This document shows, in pieces, positions 45,468 through 54,230 of a stretch of DNA of 58,413 nucleotides. A program made the translations under genes and the position numbers. The stretch is taken from NCBI GenBank assembly GCA_947489195.1, contig CANLCT010000026.1, positions 1 through 58,413 on the forward strand, given 5' to 3'. Within the stretch, counting starts at the first letter, position 1. Every line of letters begins with the position of its first letter. The DNA comes from an uncultured Aquimarina sp. (lineage in GTDB: Bacteria > Bacteroidota > Bacteroidia > Flavobacteriales > Flavobacteriaceae). A model generated the notes under the pieces. That model had not been told where the DNA came from, ran no database searches, and worked only from the letters and a program-made list of their open reading frames with translations.

Positions 45468-45609
45468 CACATTCATCAATAAATTAATCTCATTATAAAA
45501 CTTTATTCCTACATTTTTAAAATTAGTATTTTAACTCATTTTAACACTAATTTTCTTTATTTCTACGCAACTAAATTTTAATCAATGCGTTCTTTAATAA
45601 ACATAATAT

Positions 45610-46131
45610 ATGAAAACTGTTATTATTTTAGGTAGTTCCAACAATTGTGGACATACTAAACTATTGACTGATACTATCATTAATCAAAATCCCTGTATCG
45701 ATATTATAAATCTAAATGATTATGATATAAGCTATTACGATTACGAACACAAAAATATAAATGATGATTTTTTAAAAATAATTAATAATATAACTCATAA
45801 TTATGACACTTTTTTATTTGCTACACCTGTATATTGGTATGCCATGAGTGGAATTATGAAAGTGTTTTTTGACCGCTTAACAGATGTAATTACTATTAAA
45901 AAAGATATAGGTCAAAAGCTTAAGGGTAAAAATATGACTGTTGTTACTACCTCAAACGGAGATCATTTAAATGAATTATTTTGGCTTCCTTTTTCTAAAA
46001 CGGCCTATTATTTAGGTATGGATTTTTTAGGAGGCACTCATGTAATTAATGATCAAATAAGTGATGAGGATATTGATAAAATTTTAAAACTTTTACATAT
46101 CCCTGATATTATTGAAAAACAATTAATGTAA
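45610..46131 (+). CDS. NAD(P)H-dependent FMN reductase / flavodoxin-fold protein
   Basis: This 173-residue cytosolic protein starts with the flavin phosphate-binding loop GSSNNCGHTKLL after a first beta-strand, followed by ATPVYWYAMSGIMKVFFDRL, the typical FMN-binding and dimer segment of this family. Such enzymes reduce flavins, quinones or azo compounds with NAD(P)H. It is divergent from the menaquinone genes, which may hint at a quinone substrate, but this is only suggestive. A strong terminator follows it. Confidence 0.88.
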   Translation: MKTVIILGSSNNCGHTKLLTDTIINQNPCIDIINLNDYDISYYDYEHKNINDDFLKIINNITHNYDTFLFATPVYWYAMSGIMKVFFDRLTDVITIKKDIGQKLKGKNMTVVTTSNGDHLNELFWLPFSKTAYYLGMDFLGGTHVINDQISDEDIDKILKLLHIPDIIEKQLM

Positions 46132-46181
46132 AATATTTTTAATTATCTATAAACAATAGCTAAGTAGATAATACAAGTTAG

Positions 46182-46225
46182 AATAGCAATTTTCTTTAAT
46201 CCAAAAGAAAATTGCTATTTTTATT
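46182..46225 (+). terminator. Intrinsic terminator after the FMN reductase gene
   Basis: A perfect 16-bp stem, AATAGCAATTTTCTTT (46182-46197) with AAAGAAAATTGCTATT (46204-46219), has a 6-base loop and a T-rich tail. The next gene starts only about 30 bases downstream and must have its promoter inside or just after this structure. Confidence 0.85.
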
Positions 46226-46250
46226 TAAACAATTCTCTAATACTTTTAAA

Positions 46251-46691
46251 ATGAAAAATCCATTTCTAAGACATACCCTTTCCACAATTTTATACAGGTT
46301 TAAAAAATCATTAAGTACCACCGAAACCAGTTTTGGAATTTTTAATGTAGGTGGCGAAGCCAGAACTCCAAACAATATTATTGATCATATGTACGATGTT
46401 TTATGTTATTCTAGAACATTAATAAGCATCGATAAATACGAAGCTCCTTCAATTAAAAAAGCTATAGATATTACCGATAAAACCAATTTATTTATAAGTG
46501 AATTAGCCAAGCTCGATACGTTATTAGCAGACAAAGAGCTTTCTTTTAATGAATCTAAGCCTTTAATTCAGGGGCCTTTTTCTGATATTTTAACTCACAT
46601 AGGTCAATTATCAATGCTAAGTCGCTTACATGGTAACCCCATTACTGGCGAAGATTTTTCAGCAGCTCCAATTGTTACAGGAATATCATAA
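46251..46691 (+). CDS. DinB-like four-helix protein
   Basis: This protein has 146 residues from the ATG at 46251 (MKNPFLRHTLSTILYRF); the frame extends 13 codons upstream across the terminator tail, which I reject. It looks like a DinB/YfiT-type four-helix bundle, with possible metal-ligand histidines in NIIDHMYDVL and ILTHIGQLSMLSRLHG. Such proteins include thiol-dependent enzymes and many of unknown role. The stop codon overlaps the start of the hydrolase gene by one base (TAATG), so they are translated together. Confidence 0.75.
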   Translation: MKNPFLRHTLSTILYRFKKSLSTTETSFGIFNVGGEARTPNNIIDHMYDVLCYSRTLISIDKYEAPSIKKAIDITDKTNLFISELAKLDTLLADKELSFNESKPLIQGPFSDILTHIGQLSMLSRLHGNPITGEDFSAAPIVTGIS

Positions 46692-47323
46692 TGCAAAAAC
46701 AAGTTACCTACACTGCAACAAATACATACAATACACTTAATCAACTTACCAATCAAACAAAAAATGTTTGGATAGTATTTCATGGTATTGGATACTTAAG
46801 TCAATTTTTTATCAGACATTTTTCATCGCTTAACGCAAAAGAAAATTATATTATTTGCCCACAAGCTCCTTCTAAATATTATAAAGATGATCAATATCGA
46901 AGAGTTGGAGCCAGTTGGTTAACTAAAGAAAATACACAAATTGATACCGAAAATGTATTAAATTATATTGACGCAGTAATAGAACATGAACTAATCCCTT
47001 CAAAATGCAAATTGATTGTTTTAGGTTATTCGCAAGGTGTTAGTATAGCTAGTCGTTGGATAGCAAAAAGGAAACATTATTGTAATCGATTAATCTTTAT
47101 TTCGGGTGTATTTCCTAAAGAATTAAACGCTCATGATTTTAATCATCTTAACAACCAAGTAGTTTTTCATCATTCAGTAGGGCTTAATGATCCTATTTTT
47201 GAACATCAGAATGTTTTAAAACAAGAAAAACGAATGAAGCTTATATTTCCCAATATAAATTTGACCAATCATAATGGAGGTCATGAATTAAATACTGCAT
47301 TATTTAGCACCTATTTAAAATGA
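46691..47323 (+). CDS. Alpha/beta hydrolase, phospholipase/carboxylesterase type
   Basis: This 210-residue cytosolic protein resembles the short carboxylesterase group (YpfH/Est family). It has the oxyanion-region segment WIVFHGIGYLSQFF, the nucleophile elbow GYSQG (serine), an aspartate in LNDPIF and a C-terminal histidine in NHNGGHEL. Substrates in this family are short acyl esters or lysophospholipids. Its start overlaps the stop of the DinB-like gene, so the two probably act together. Confidence 0.85.
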   Translation: MQKQVTYTATNTYNTLNQLTNQTKNVWIVFHGIGYLSQFFIRHFSSLNAKENYIICPQAPSKYYKDDQYRRVGASWLTKENTQIDTENVLNYIDAVIEHELIPSKCKLIVLGYSQGVSIASRWIAKRKHYCNRLIFISGVFPKELNAHDFNHLNNQVVFHHSVGLNDPIFEHQNVLKQEKRMKLIFPNINLTNHNGGHELNTALFSTYLK

Positions 47324-47406
47324 ATTTCCCCCCCACTTCAACAAATTAATTTATATAATTTAGCCTATAACAAATGGTTAAAAATGCTATACATACTACT
47401 AAATAA

Positions 47407-47414
47407 TACGTTTG
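47407..47414 (+). promoter_or_regulatory. -7 element upstream of xylB
   Basis: TACGTTTG is an exact TAnnTTTG match, 68 bases before the xylB ATG. Between it and the gene lies an inverted repeat TATACAT (47431-47437) / ATGTATA (47459-47465), a possible repressor site. Confidence 0.45.
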
Positions 47415-47481
47415 TAATGCTTTAGAGTTATATACATTCATCAAAAAGGATTATTTTCATGTATAGCTTAAAATATATATA

Positions 47482-48972
47482 ATGTACAGTATTGGGTATG
47501 ATATCGGAAGCTCTTCCATTAAAGCAGCATTAATTGATCATAAAACAGGAAATAGCATAGATGTTATACAAGAACCTAAAAATGAAATGCATATTACCGC
47601 ATTACAAAATGGATGGGCCGAGCAAAATCCCGAAATTTGGTTTTCACATGTATGCACAGCCACTAAACGTTTACTTAATGAAAATAACATAGCACCTGAA
47701 CAAATTACAACAATAGGCATTGCTTATCAAATGCATGGTCTTGTTTTAGTTGATAAAAAAGGAAATATACTAAGGCCTTCGATTATATGGTGCGATAGTC
47801 GAGCTGTTGCTATTGGGCAACAAGCCTTTAATGACATTGGTTCCTCCTATTGCCAACAATCATTATTAAATTCGCCGGCAAATTTTACAGCATCAAAGCT
47901 AAAATGGGTAAAAGAAAATGAACCTGAAATTTTTAAACAGGTTCATAAACTTATGCTTCCTGGTGATTATATTGCTTTTCGCCTTACGGGAAAAATAAAT
48001 ACAACCATATCAGGTTTGTCTGAAGGTATTTTTTGGGATTTCAAAACCCATAGCCTTTCTGAAATACTATTAAAACAGTATGGTATTTCCGAAACTACTA
48101 TTCCTAATATTGTTCCCACTTTTGGAACTCAAGCTATAGTAAATGAAAAAGGAGCATTAGAATCTGGTCTAGCCAAGGGAACTAAAATAAACTATCGTGC
48201 AGGTGATCAACCCAATAATGCATTAGCATTAAATGTGTTACAACCAGGTGAAGTAGCTGCAACTGGAGGTACATCTGGTGTGGTATATGCAGTAACGGAT
48301 AGTTTAAAAAATAATGAATACGAACGTATTAACAATTTTGCTCATGTAAATCATACTTCTAAAAATCCAAAAATCGGTAAACTTCTTTGTGTAAATGGAG
48401 CTGGCATTTTATACCGTTGGATTAAAGAAAATTTCGACGTTTCGAACTATTCAGAAATGAATGATTTAGCAGAACAAATTTCTATTGGAAGCAATGGATT
48501 AACTATTTTACCCTTTGGAAATGGAGCTGAGCGCATGCTTAAAAACCAACATGTTGGCGCTCATTTTATTAATCTAGATTTAAACAGGCATCATAAAGCT
48601 GATTTTTGTCGTGCCGCATTAGAGGGTATTGCTTTTGCTTTTGTTTACGGAATAGAAGTAATGAAAAATGACAATACATCTATTAAGGTTTTAAAAGCAG
48701 GAAATGATAACTTATTTCAATCCGAAATATTTTCAACAACAATTGCAACACTTATCAATATTGATATCGAATTATATCATACAACAGGCGCTATTGGTGC
48801 TGCTCGTGCTGCATCCAATGTAAATGACACCACTAATACCATTGGTAGTATTACAAATAAAAATGATTTTGTTAAAAAATATACTCCTCAAAAACACATA
48901 AAAACACAACTTGTCCATGCCTACAATACATGGAAAGATGAACTCAATTTAAAAATTAATCAAACTAGTTAA
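47482..48972 (+). CDS. xylB: Xylulokinase
   Basis: Phosphorylates D-xylulose to D-xylulose 5-phosphate with ATP. The 496-residue FGGY-family kinase has the phosphate-1 motif YDIGSSSIKAALID, the typical GWAEQNPEIWF, a substrate-binding HGLVLVDKKGNILRPSIIWCDSR and the catalytic Asp242 in RAGDQPNNALAL. It lies 12 bases upstream of xylA, forming a classical two-gene xylose operon. Confidence 0.95.
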   Translation: MYSIGYDIGSSSIKAALIDHKTGNSIDVIQEPKNEMHITALQNGWAEQNPEIWFSHVCTATKRLLNENNIAPEQITTIGIAYQMHGLVLVDKKGNILRPSIIWCDSRAVAIGQQAFNDIGSSYCQQSLLNSPANFTASKLKWVKENEPEIFKQVHKLMLPGDYIAFRLTGKINTTISGLSEGIFWDFKTHSLSEILLKQYGISETTIPNIVPTFGTQAIVNEKGALESGLAKGTKINYRAGDQPNNALALNVLQPGEVAATGGTSGVVYAVTDSLKNNEYERINNFAHVNHTSKNPKIGKLLCVNGAGILYRWIKENFDVSNYSEMNDLAEQISIGSNGLTILPFGNGAERMLKNQHVGAHFINLDLNRHHKADFCRAALEGIAFAFVYGIEVMKNDNTSIKVLKAGNDNLFQSEIFSTTIATLINIDIELYHTTGAIGAARAASNVNDTTNTIGSITNKNDFVKKYTPQKHIKTQLVHAYNTWKDELNLKINQTS

Positions 48973-48984
48973 AGCTTAAAAAAA

Positions 48985-50310
48985 ATGATAACATTAGGAA
49001 ATAAAGAATATTTTAAAGGTATTGCTGAAATAAAATTTGAAGGAAATACTTCTAAAAACCCTTTAGCTTTTAAATATTACAATCCAGATCAGCTCGTCGC
49101 TGGTAAAAGCATGCGCGAACATTTTAAATTTTCTGTAGCCTATTGGCATTCATTTTGCGGACAGGGAGCTGATCCTTTTGGTTCGGGTACTCAAAATTTT
49201 GAATGGGATTTAGCAACAGACCCTATACAAGCTGCTAAAGACAAAGCCGATGCTGCCTTTGAATTTATTACCAAAATGGGGTTTAACTATTACTGTTTTC
49301 ATGATTTTGATTTAATTGCCGAAGGTGCTACTATTCAAGAATCTGAAGATCGATTAAAGGAAATTGTAGCTTATTTAAAAGAAAAACAAGCAGCCAGTGG
49401 CGTTAAACTATTATGGGGAACCTCCAATTGTTTTTCAAACCCCAGGTATATGAATGGTGCTGCTACTAACCCCGATTTTAATGTGTTAGCCAGAGCCGCA
49501 GCTCAAGTAAAATGCGCTTTAGATGCTACCATGGAACTCAATGGAGAAAACTATGTGTTTTGGGGTGGTCGTGAAGGCTATATGTCATTACTAAATACCG
49601 ATATGGGACGTGAACTAAATCATATGGGACAATTTTTAAAATCTGCCAAAGACTATGCCCGAGATAAAGGTTTTAAAGGAAACTTTTTTATAGAACCCAA
49701 ACCTATGGAACCTACAAAGCATCAGTATGATTTTGATGCGGCTACCGTTATAGGCTTTTTAAATAAACACGGCTTACAAAATGACTTTAAACTTAATCTA
49801 GAAGTAAATCACGCCACTTTAGCTAATCACACCATGCAACACGAAATGGATGTAGCTGTTCAAGCTAATATGCTAGGAAGCATTGATGCCAATCGTGGTG
49901 ATTATCAAAATGGATGGGATACCGATCAATTCCCTAATAATGTACTAGAAACTACCGAAGCTATGTTAGTATTTTTAAAAGCTGGAGGTTTACAAGGTGG
50001 TGGTATTAATTTTGATGCAAAAATTAGAAGAAATTCTACTGATATGGAAGATTTATTTTTAGCACATATAGGTGGCGCAGATACTTTTGCCAGAGCTTTA
50101 TTGGCTGCTGATCGAATTATTAATGAATCTGATTATGAAGTATTACGTAGTAAGCGATATAGCTCATTCGACTCAGGAAATGGAAAAGCTTTTGAAACAG
50201 GTCAACTTTCATTTGAAGACCTGTACACCATAGCTCACAAAAATGGAGAATTAGCTACCACAAGCGGAAAACAAGAACTTTTTGAAAACATTTTAGGGCA
50301 ATTTGTTTAA
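48985..50310 (+). CDS. xylA: Xylose isomerase
   Basis: Interconverts D-xylose and D-xylulose using divalent metals in a TIM barrel. The 441-residue length and motifs are standard: VAYWHSFCGQGADPFG, CFHDFDL with the ring-opening histidine, FIEPKPMEPTKHQYD, LEVNHATLANHTMQHE and GSIDANRGD. It follows xylB by 12 bases and ends at a strong terminator. A xylose transporter is not encoded nearby. Confidence 0.97.
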   Translation: MITLGNKEYFKGIAEIKFEGNTSKNPLAFKYYNPDQLVAGKSMREHFKFSVAYWHSFCGQGADPFGSGTQNFEWDLATDPIQAAKDKADAAFEFITKMGFNYYCFHDFDLIAEGATIQESEDRLKEIVAYLKEKQAASGVKLLWGTSNCFSNPRYMNGAATNPDFNVLARAAAQVKCALDATMELNGENYVFWGGREGYMSLLNTDMGRELNHMGQFLKSAKDYARDKGFKGNFFIEPKPMEPTKHQYDFDAATVIGFLNKHGLQNDFKLNLEVNHATLANHTMQHEMDVAVQANMLGSIDANRGDYQNGWDTDQFPNNVLETTEAMLVFLKAGGLQGGGINFDAKIRRNSTDMEDLFLAHIGGADTFARALLAADRIINESDYEVLRSKRYSSFDSGNGKAFETGQLSFEDLYTIAHKNGELATTSGKQELFENILGQFV

Positions 50311-50317
50311 AAAACAA

Positions 50318-50350
50318 AAAAAAGCTATCCAAAATTGGATAGCTTTTTTA
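50318..50350. terminator. Bidirectional terminator after xylA
   Basis: AAAAAAGCTATCCAA (50318-50332) and TTGGATAGCTTTTTT (50335-50349) form a perfect 15-bp hairpin with a 2-base centre. It separates xylBA from the convergent DUF4302 gene and serves both. Confidence 0.85.
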
Positions 50351-50366
50351 TATATCATTCAGCTAT

Positions 50367-51797
50367 TTATAACCAAACAAAATAAACTCCTAAACTTGGA
50401 TCATCTGTATTTAAAAACGTAGCTGCTTGATTAGAAAAAGAATTTGTTGTTGTACTGAAAGCTCCTCTATTATTATAAATTAAACCACCGTCAGCAGTAA
50501 AAAAATCAATTAAATCTTGAAAAATCGGTTGATTGTCAAAACTTTCTTGAGTAGCAGCAGTAACAAAATCAAATTTGATTTTTCTATCTTCTATTGTAGA
50601 ATTTAAAAAGTAAAAATAATTCACTCTTTCTCCTGCTGAATCAAAAAATACAAAACCTATTCGCGTATTTCTTTCAATATCTGTACCAATGTCTGCAGTA
50701 GGAAATAAATCAATAGAAATTTGAAAAAATTGCTGATTTACAGGTGCAAATTCAACATCTAACTTATTAATCAAACTTGTAAAATTATCAGAAATAAACG
50801 AATTTGTTCCTAATGAAGGTCTGTATAGAGCTTGAGTAAAACCTTCCGTACGTATATCAAAAACATCTTTACCTATAAAGAAAGGTAAATCTCCTCCCGT
50901 TATAGTCGCCTTTGAATCTCCAGATACTGCGTTAAATGTATTTGTGGATGCATCATAAACAAAATCTGAAAAACTTTCTCCTTCAAACTCAAAAGGATTA
51001 AATAACTTAAATCCGTTATCAGTTAATTCAACACCAAGGACTTCTTCAATTTCAGTTTCTGTATTATCTTCATAAGCAAAACTAACATTTCTAAATAATG
51101 GATTATACGAATATGCTGTTGATAATTTAATATCACCTGCAGCATCTTGTATAACTAGACCTTTAAATGGCAATAGTTCTGTTGATTCATTTGGCACATA
51201 ATTATCCAATAAAATAACATCGTTACCTCTTAAACTTGTAATAGTCTCTTTATCCGTTGCTGAAGCTTTTCTTAAAATCAATTCCGTTTTTTTAGCTAGC
51301 ACCTCACCCTCATCACTAACTACCTCAATATCAGATTTACTTTCTAAAACAATCTCTGTTTCTGTAGCTTGCTCAGTAAAATTAAATTGAAATTCGGCAT
51401 CTCTACTAAAATCTACCGATGTTCTTCCATCAAAATTATCCGTAATATTGGCAAACGTACTATAGTTTTCAAACACTAATTCAGGTATTTGAGCAATACC
51501 TACTCTATACGATGTTTTTGCATCTGTATTACCGAAGTTATGATCAGATGTAAAATCAGCCGTATTATCTTCATTGAATACAATATGCATTTTATACACT
51601 CCAGAATTGTCATCAGGTACATAATCTGCTACCCATCCAAACTCCGAACTTACTAATAATGTATTTAATTCACTTAATCTGTTTAAAACCCGGCTCTGTG
51701 TATTCTCATCAAAGACAGGATCAATTTCGTTATCACTTGCACAAGCGGTAATTAAAAATACCCCAAGTAAAACAAGACATTTATTATATATATTCAT
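50367..51797 (-). CDS. DUF4302 lipoprotein
   Basis: This 476-residue protein has a lipobox (FLITACASD, Cys19). It begins with the typical DUF4302 opening helix (RVLNRLSELNTLLVSSEFGWVADYVPDD) and continues as a beta-rich surface protein (MHIVFNEDNTADF, then YRVGIAQIPELVFENYSTFAN). The function is unknown. It is the last gene of the second Sus operon, 13 bases after the metallopeptidase-like lipoprotein; this gene order recurs in Bacteroidota. Confidence 0.85.
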   Translation of the reverse strand: MNIYNKCLVLLGVFLITACASDNEIDPVFDENTQSRVLNRLSELNTLLVSSEFGWVADYVPDDNSGVYKMHIVFNEDNTADFTSDHNFGNTDAKTSYRVGIAQIPELVFENYSTFANITDNFDGRTSVDFSRDAEFQFNFTEQATETEIVLESKSDIEVVSDEGEVLAKKTELILRKASATDKETITSLRGNDVILLDNYVPNESTELLPFKGLVIQDAAGDIKLSTAYSYNPLFRNVSFAYEDNTETEIEEVLGVELTDNGFKLFNPFEFEGESFSDFVYDASTNTFNAVSGDSKATITGGDLPFFIGKDVFDIRTEGFTQALYRPSLGTNSFISDNFTSLINKLDVEFAPVNQQFFQISIDLFPTADIGTDIERNTRIGFVFFDSAGERVNYFYFLNSTIEDRKIKFDFVTAATQESFDNQPIFQDLIDFFTADGGLIYNNRGAFSTTTNSFSNQAATFLNTDDPSLGVYFVWL

Positions 51798-51810
51798 AGT
51801 CTTTTTTTAA

Positions 51811-52716
51811 TTAAATTCCACTCAAAAATTCATCTCTCAGAATATTAACATCTACCCCGACATCATTTTTTAAATATTCAGTAATAATTTCAACTTTTTG
51901 TTGAATCCGTTGACGTCCTTCATTTCTTAAATTACAAGCCCCTATTTCACCAGGTGCAACCATTGAACAATCTTCAAGTGTTATAAATCTATCTCTAAAA
52001 ACATCTTCGGGAGTAGTAATTAAAAAAGAAACCATTTCAGCAAAATCTTCTCCTACAGCCGAAGTTCCGTAAGGAGTAACCATACCTCTTCTGATAGCAT
52101 CATTATTTGATACTGTTGTCCAAGTACCAGGTGAACTGTAATCATTGCTTGAAATTTGTATGTACTGCTCAAAATCAAAATTAAAATTTTGATCTATGAT
52201 ATGTGCAAATTCATGGTGCAAAGTCTGAAATGTTTGAGTTATCCAAGCAGAATTATCAGCTCCCTCTTCAAGCGAAAAGGCATTTGCTTCCACTAAAGTT
52301 ACCCTAACACCCGAATCTGCTACCCCCAACAATCGAGTACCATCACCATTTAATATAGGTGATCCGATAATTACAATTTCTGCTGGAAAATTTCTCTTCA
52401 AAAATTCGGTTCCAATATTAGAAGCTTTGTTATAAGGAGCTATCCATGCTTTTTTTATTAACTCTGCTATAGGTTTAACATTTTCTAAAAGCACAGGTGT
52501 AGCCGTTTGGTTGGGCTGTATCAAATTATCTCTAAATTTGTATATTAACACACTCCCAAAAGGATCTGTAAATTCTTTCTTTAAAAAAAGGTCTACCTCG
52601 GTTTGTGATTGCGCTTCAGTTTCAAAAATCGGTTTAGGTTCAATAATTTCTTCAGAATTAGAACATCCTAATAAAACCAGCAGTAACATTAACTTTATAT
52701 AAAATCTTTTTCTCAT
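51811..52716 (-). CDS. Putative zinc-binding metallopeptidase lipoprotein
   Basis: This 301-residue protein has a lipobox (LLVLLGCSN, Cys18). It carries an HExxH zinc motif (HHEFAHIID, residues His168, Glu169, His172) and a downstream GEDFAEM whose glutamate is the likely third ligand. The rest is typical of the SusCD-associated metallopeptidase-like group in Bacteroidota. Whether it cleaves proteins is untested for this group as far as I know. It starts 19 bases after SusD. Confidence 0.85.
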   Translation of the reverse strand: MRKRFYIKLMLLLVLLGCSNSEEIIEPKPIFETEAQSQTEVDLFLKKEFTDPFGSVLIYKFRDNLIQPNQTATPVLLENVKPIAELIKKAWIAPYNKASNIGTEFLKRNFPAEIVIIGSPILNGDGTRLLGVADSGVRVTLVEANAFSLEEGADNSAWITQTFQTLHHEFAHIIDQNFNFDFEQYIQISSNDYSSPGTWTTVSNNDAIRRGMVTPYGTSAVGEDFAEMVSFLITTPEDVFRDRFITLEDCSMVAPGEIGACNLRNEGRQRIQQKVEIITEYLKNDVGVDVNILRDEFLSGI

Positions 52717-52735
52717 AACTCTTTATTTATAATTA

Positions 52736-54220
52736 TTATCTTGGATTAGGAGTTAATCCGCTATTAAGGGCATCCGTAGGTATTTGTATTACTTTTCTCA
52801 AATCATCAGCTTCTAAAATAAATATACCTCCTCCGTCAGTTAGTGGTAACTCATGAGTAATTTCAATATTATAGCGTTTAATATCAAACCATCTTAATCC
52901 GTGATCTAAAAATTCAATTTTTCGCTCTTCCAAAATTATATCAAGTAATTCTTCATTTACCGTTCTTTCATTAAATAAAGCGCTGTTGTTTATGTCATCA
53001 TTTACATATTGGGCTCCATTGTAATGTGCTCCTACCAAAATATTTAAATCAGATAAGGCCGCTTCAAAATCACCTGACATTAATTTAGCCTCTGCTCTAT
53101 TTAAAATAACCTCTTCTCCTTTAAATAATTGTTCTATAAAATAAGGAAGACCCGTAGTTGCAGACAAACTTTCTCTAAAAAAGAATTCTCTTAATCTTGA
53201 TAAATACCTTGCTTGTGTACCAACACTCCAAACACCTGTTGTTCCACTTACATGATTACCAACAGGACTACTAATTAAGTTATTTAATTCTGTAGGGTTT
53301 AACCTAAAACCTCTCGCTCTTCGCTGGTGTACACTGAACACTTGTGCAAAAAGCAGATTACTATTATCATCGGGACTATTGTAATTATCAGCAGTTTCAT
53401 TATAACTAGCTCCACCTACAGAAGCATAGTCTTTTATAAAACTTAATGGGTTATTTCCATTATAAAATCTATTTGAAAATTCAATACATTTTTCATAATT
53501 TCCTTTCCATAAATAAAAGCGACTAGCAAAAGCTAGGCCAGACAATTTTGAAAAATGAAACTTTTTAGTACCTTCAAAAAATTCATCATTAATTAATTCC
53601 AGACCATCCAATAGATCTTGTTCCACTAAATCATATACACTTTGTACTGAATTTCTGGTATATGTAGGTAGGAAAGTTTCTTCAGGTGCAGATATGTAAG
53701 GTACTCCCAAATCTGTTGATGCAGTACTTTCATTGTAATGCTTACCAAATAAATTTACTAACATAAAATGATAATACGCTCGAGTCAATAAAGCCTCTCC
53801 TCTAATAGCTTCTACATGTTTGGGATCAGTTCCACTCTCAATATTTTTCAAACTTTGTAATGTTTGATTACTATGTGCAATTGCTTCATAAGCGTTATTC
53901 CAGTAACTTATAGGTGTATCAGAATCCTCCGAAGTAATATCTTCCCATTTATAGGCTTGTAGGTTATTATTATCTAACCTGTTTCCTCCAGCATCTATGA
54001 TCATTCCTTCGCCGTTTCTGTTTCCTAAACCTCCCACTAAGTCTGTCATTTCGTCTGTAAAAACCAAACTTGCTTGTGCATAAGCTCTTGCTCCTAAATC
54101 AGCCACTTTTTCAATAGAATTTAATTCTAATCTATTATCTGGTGATTCGCTTAAAAATTCTTCGCAACTCCAATTAATACTAATTAATAAGAGCGTTATT
54201 GTTATATATACATATTTCAT
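52736..54220 (-). CDS. SusD/RagB-family lipoprotein (second locus)
   Basis: This 494-residue lipoprotein (lipobox near Cys19 in SINWSCEEFL) opens with EEFLSESPDNRLEL and has the SusD helical segments EAIRGEALLTRAYYHFMLVNLFGKHYN and LEERKIEFLDHGLRWFDIKRYN. It is shorter than the first SusD, in line with the SusCD/metallopeptidase/DUF4302 class. It starts 10 bases after SusC. Confidence 0.94.
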   Translation of the reverse strand: MKYVYITITLLLISINWSCEEFLSESPDNRLELNSIEKVADLGARAYAQASLVFTDEMTDLVGGLGNRNGEGMIIDAGGNRLDNNNLQAYKWEDITSEDSDTPISYWNNAYEAIAHSNQTLQSLKNIESGTDPKHVEAIRGEALLTRAYYHFMLVNLFGKHYNESTASTDLGVPYISAPEETFLPTYTRNSVQSVYDLVEQDLLDGLELINDEFFEGTKKFHFSKLSGLAFASRFYLWKGNYEKCIEFSNRFYNGNNPLSFIKDYASVGGASYNETADNYNSPDDNSNLLFAQVFSVHQRRARGFRLNPTELNNLISSPVGNHVSGTTGVWSVGTQARYLSRLREFFFRESLSATTGLPYFIEQLFKGEEVILNRAEAKLMSGDFEAALSDLNILVGAHYNGAQYVNDDINNSALFNERTVNEELLDIILEERKIEFLDHGLRWFDIKRYNIEITHELPLTDGGGIFILEADDLRKVIQIPTDALNSGLTPNPR

Positions 54221-54230
54221 AATCTCAAAT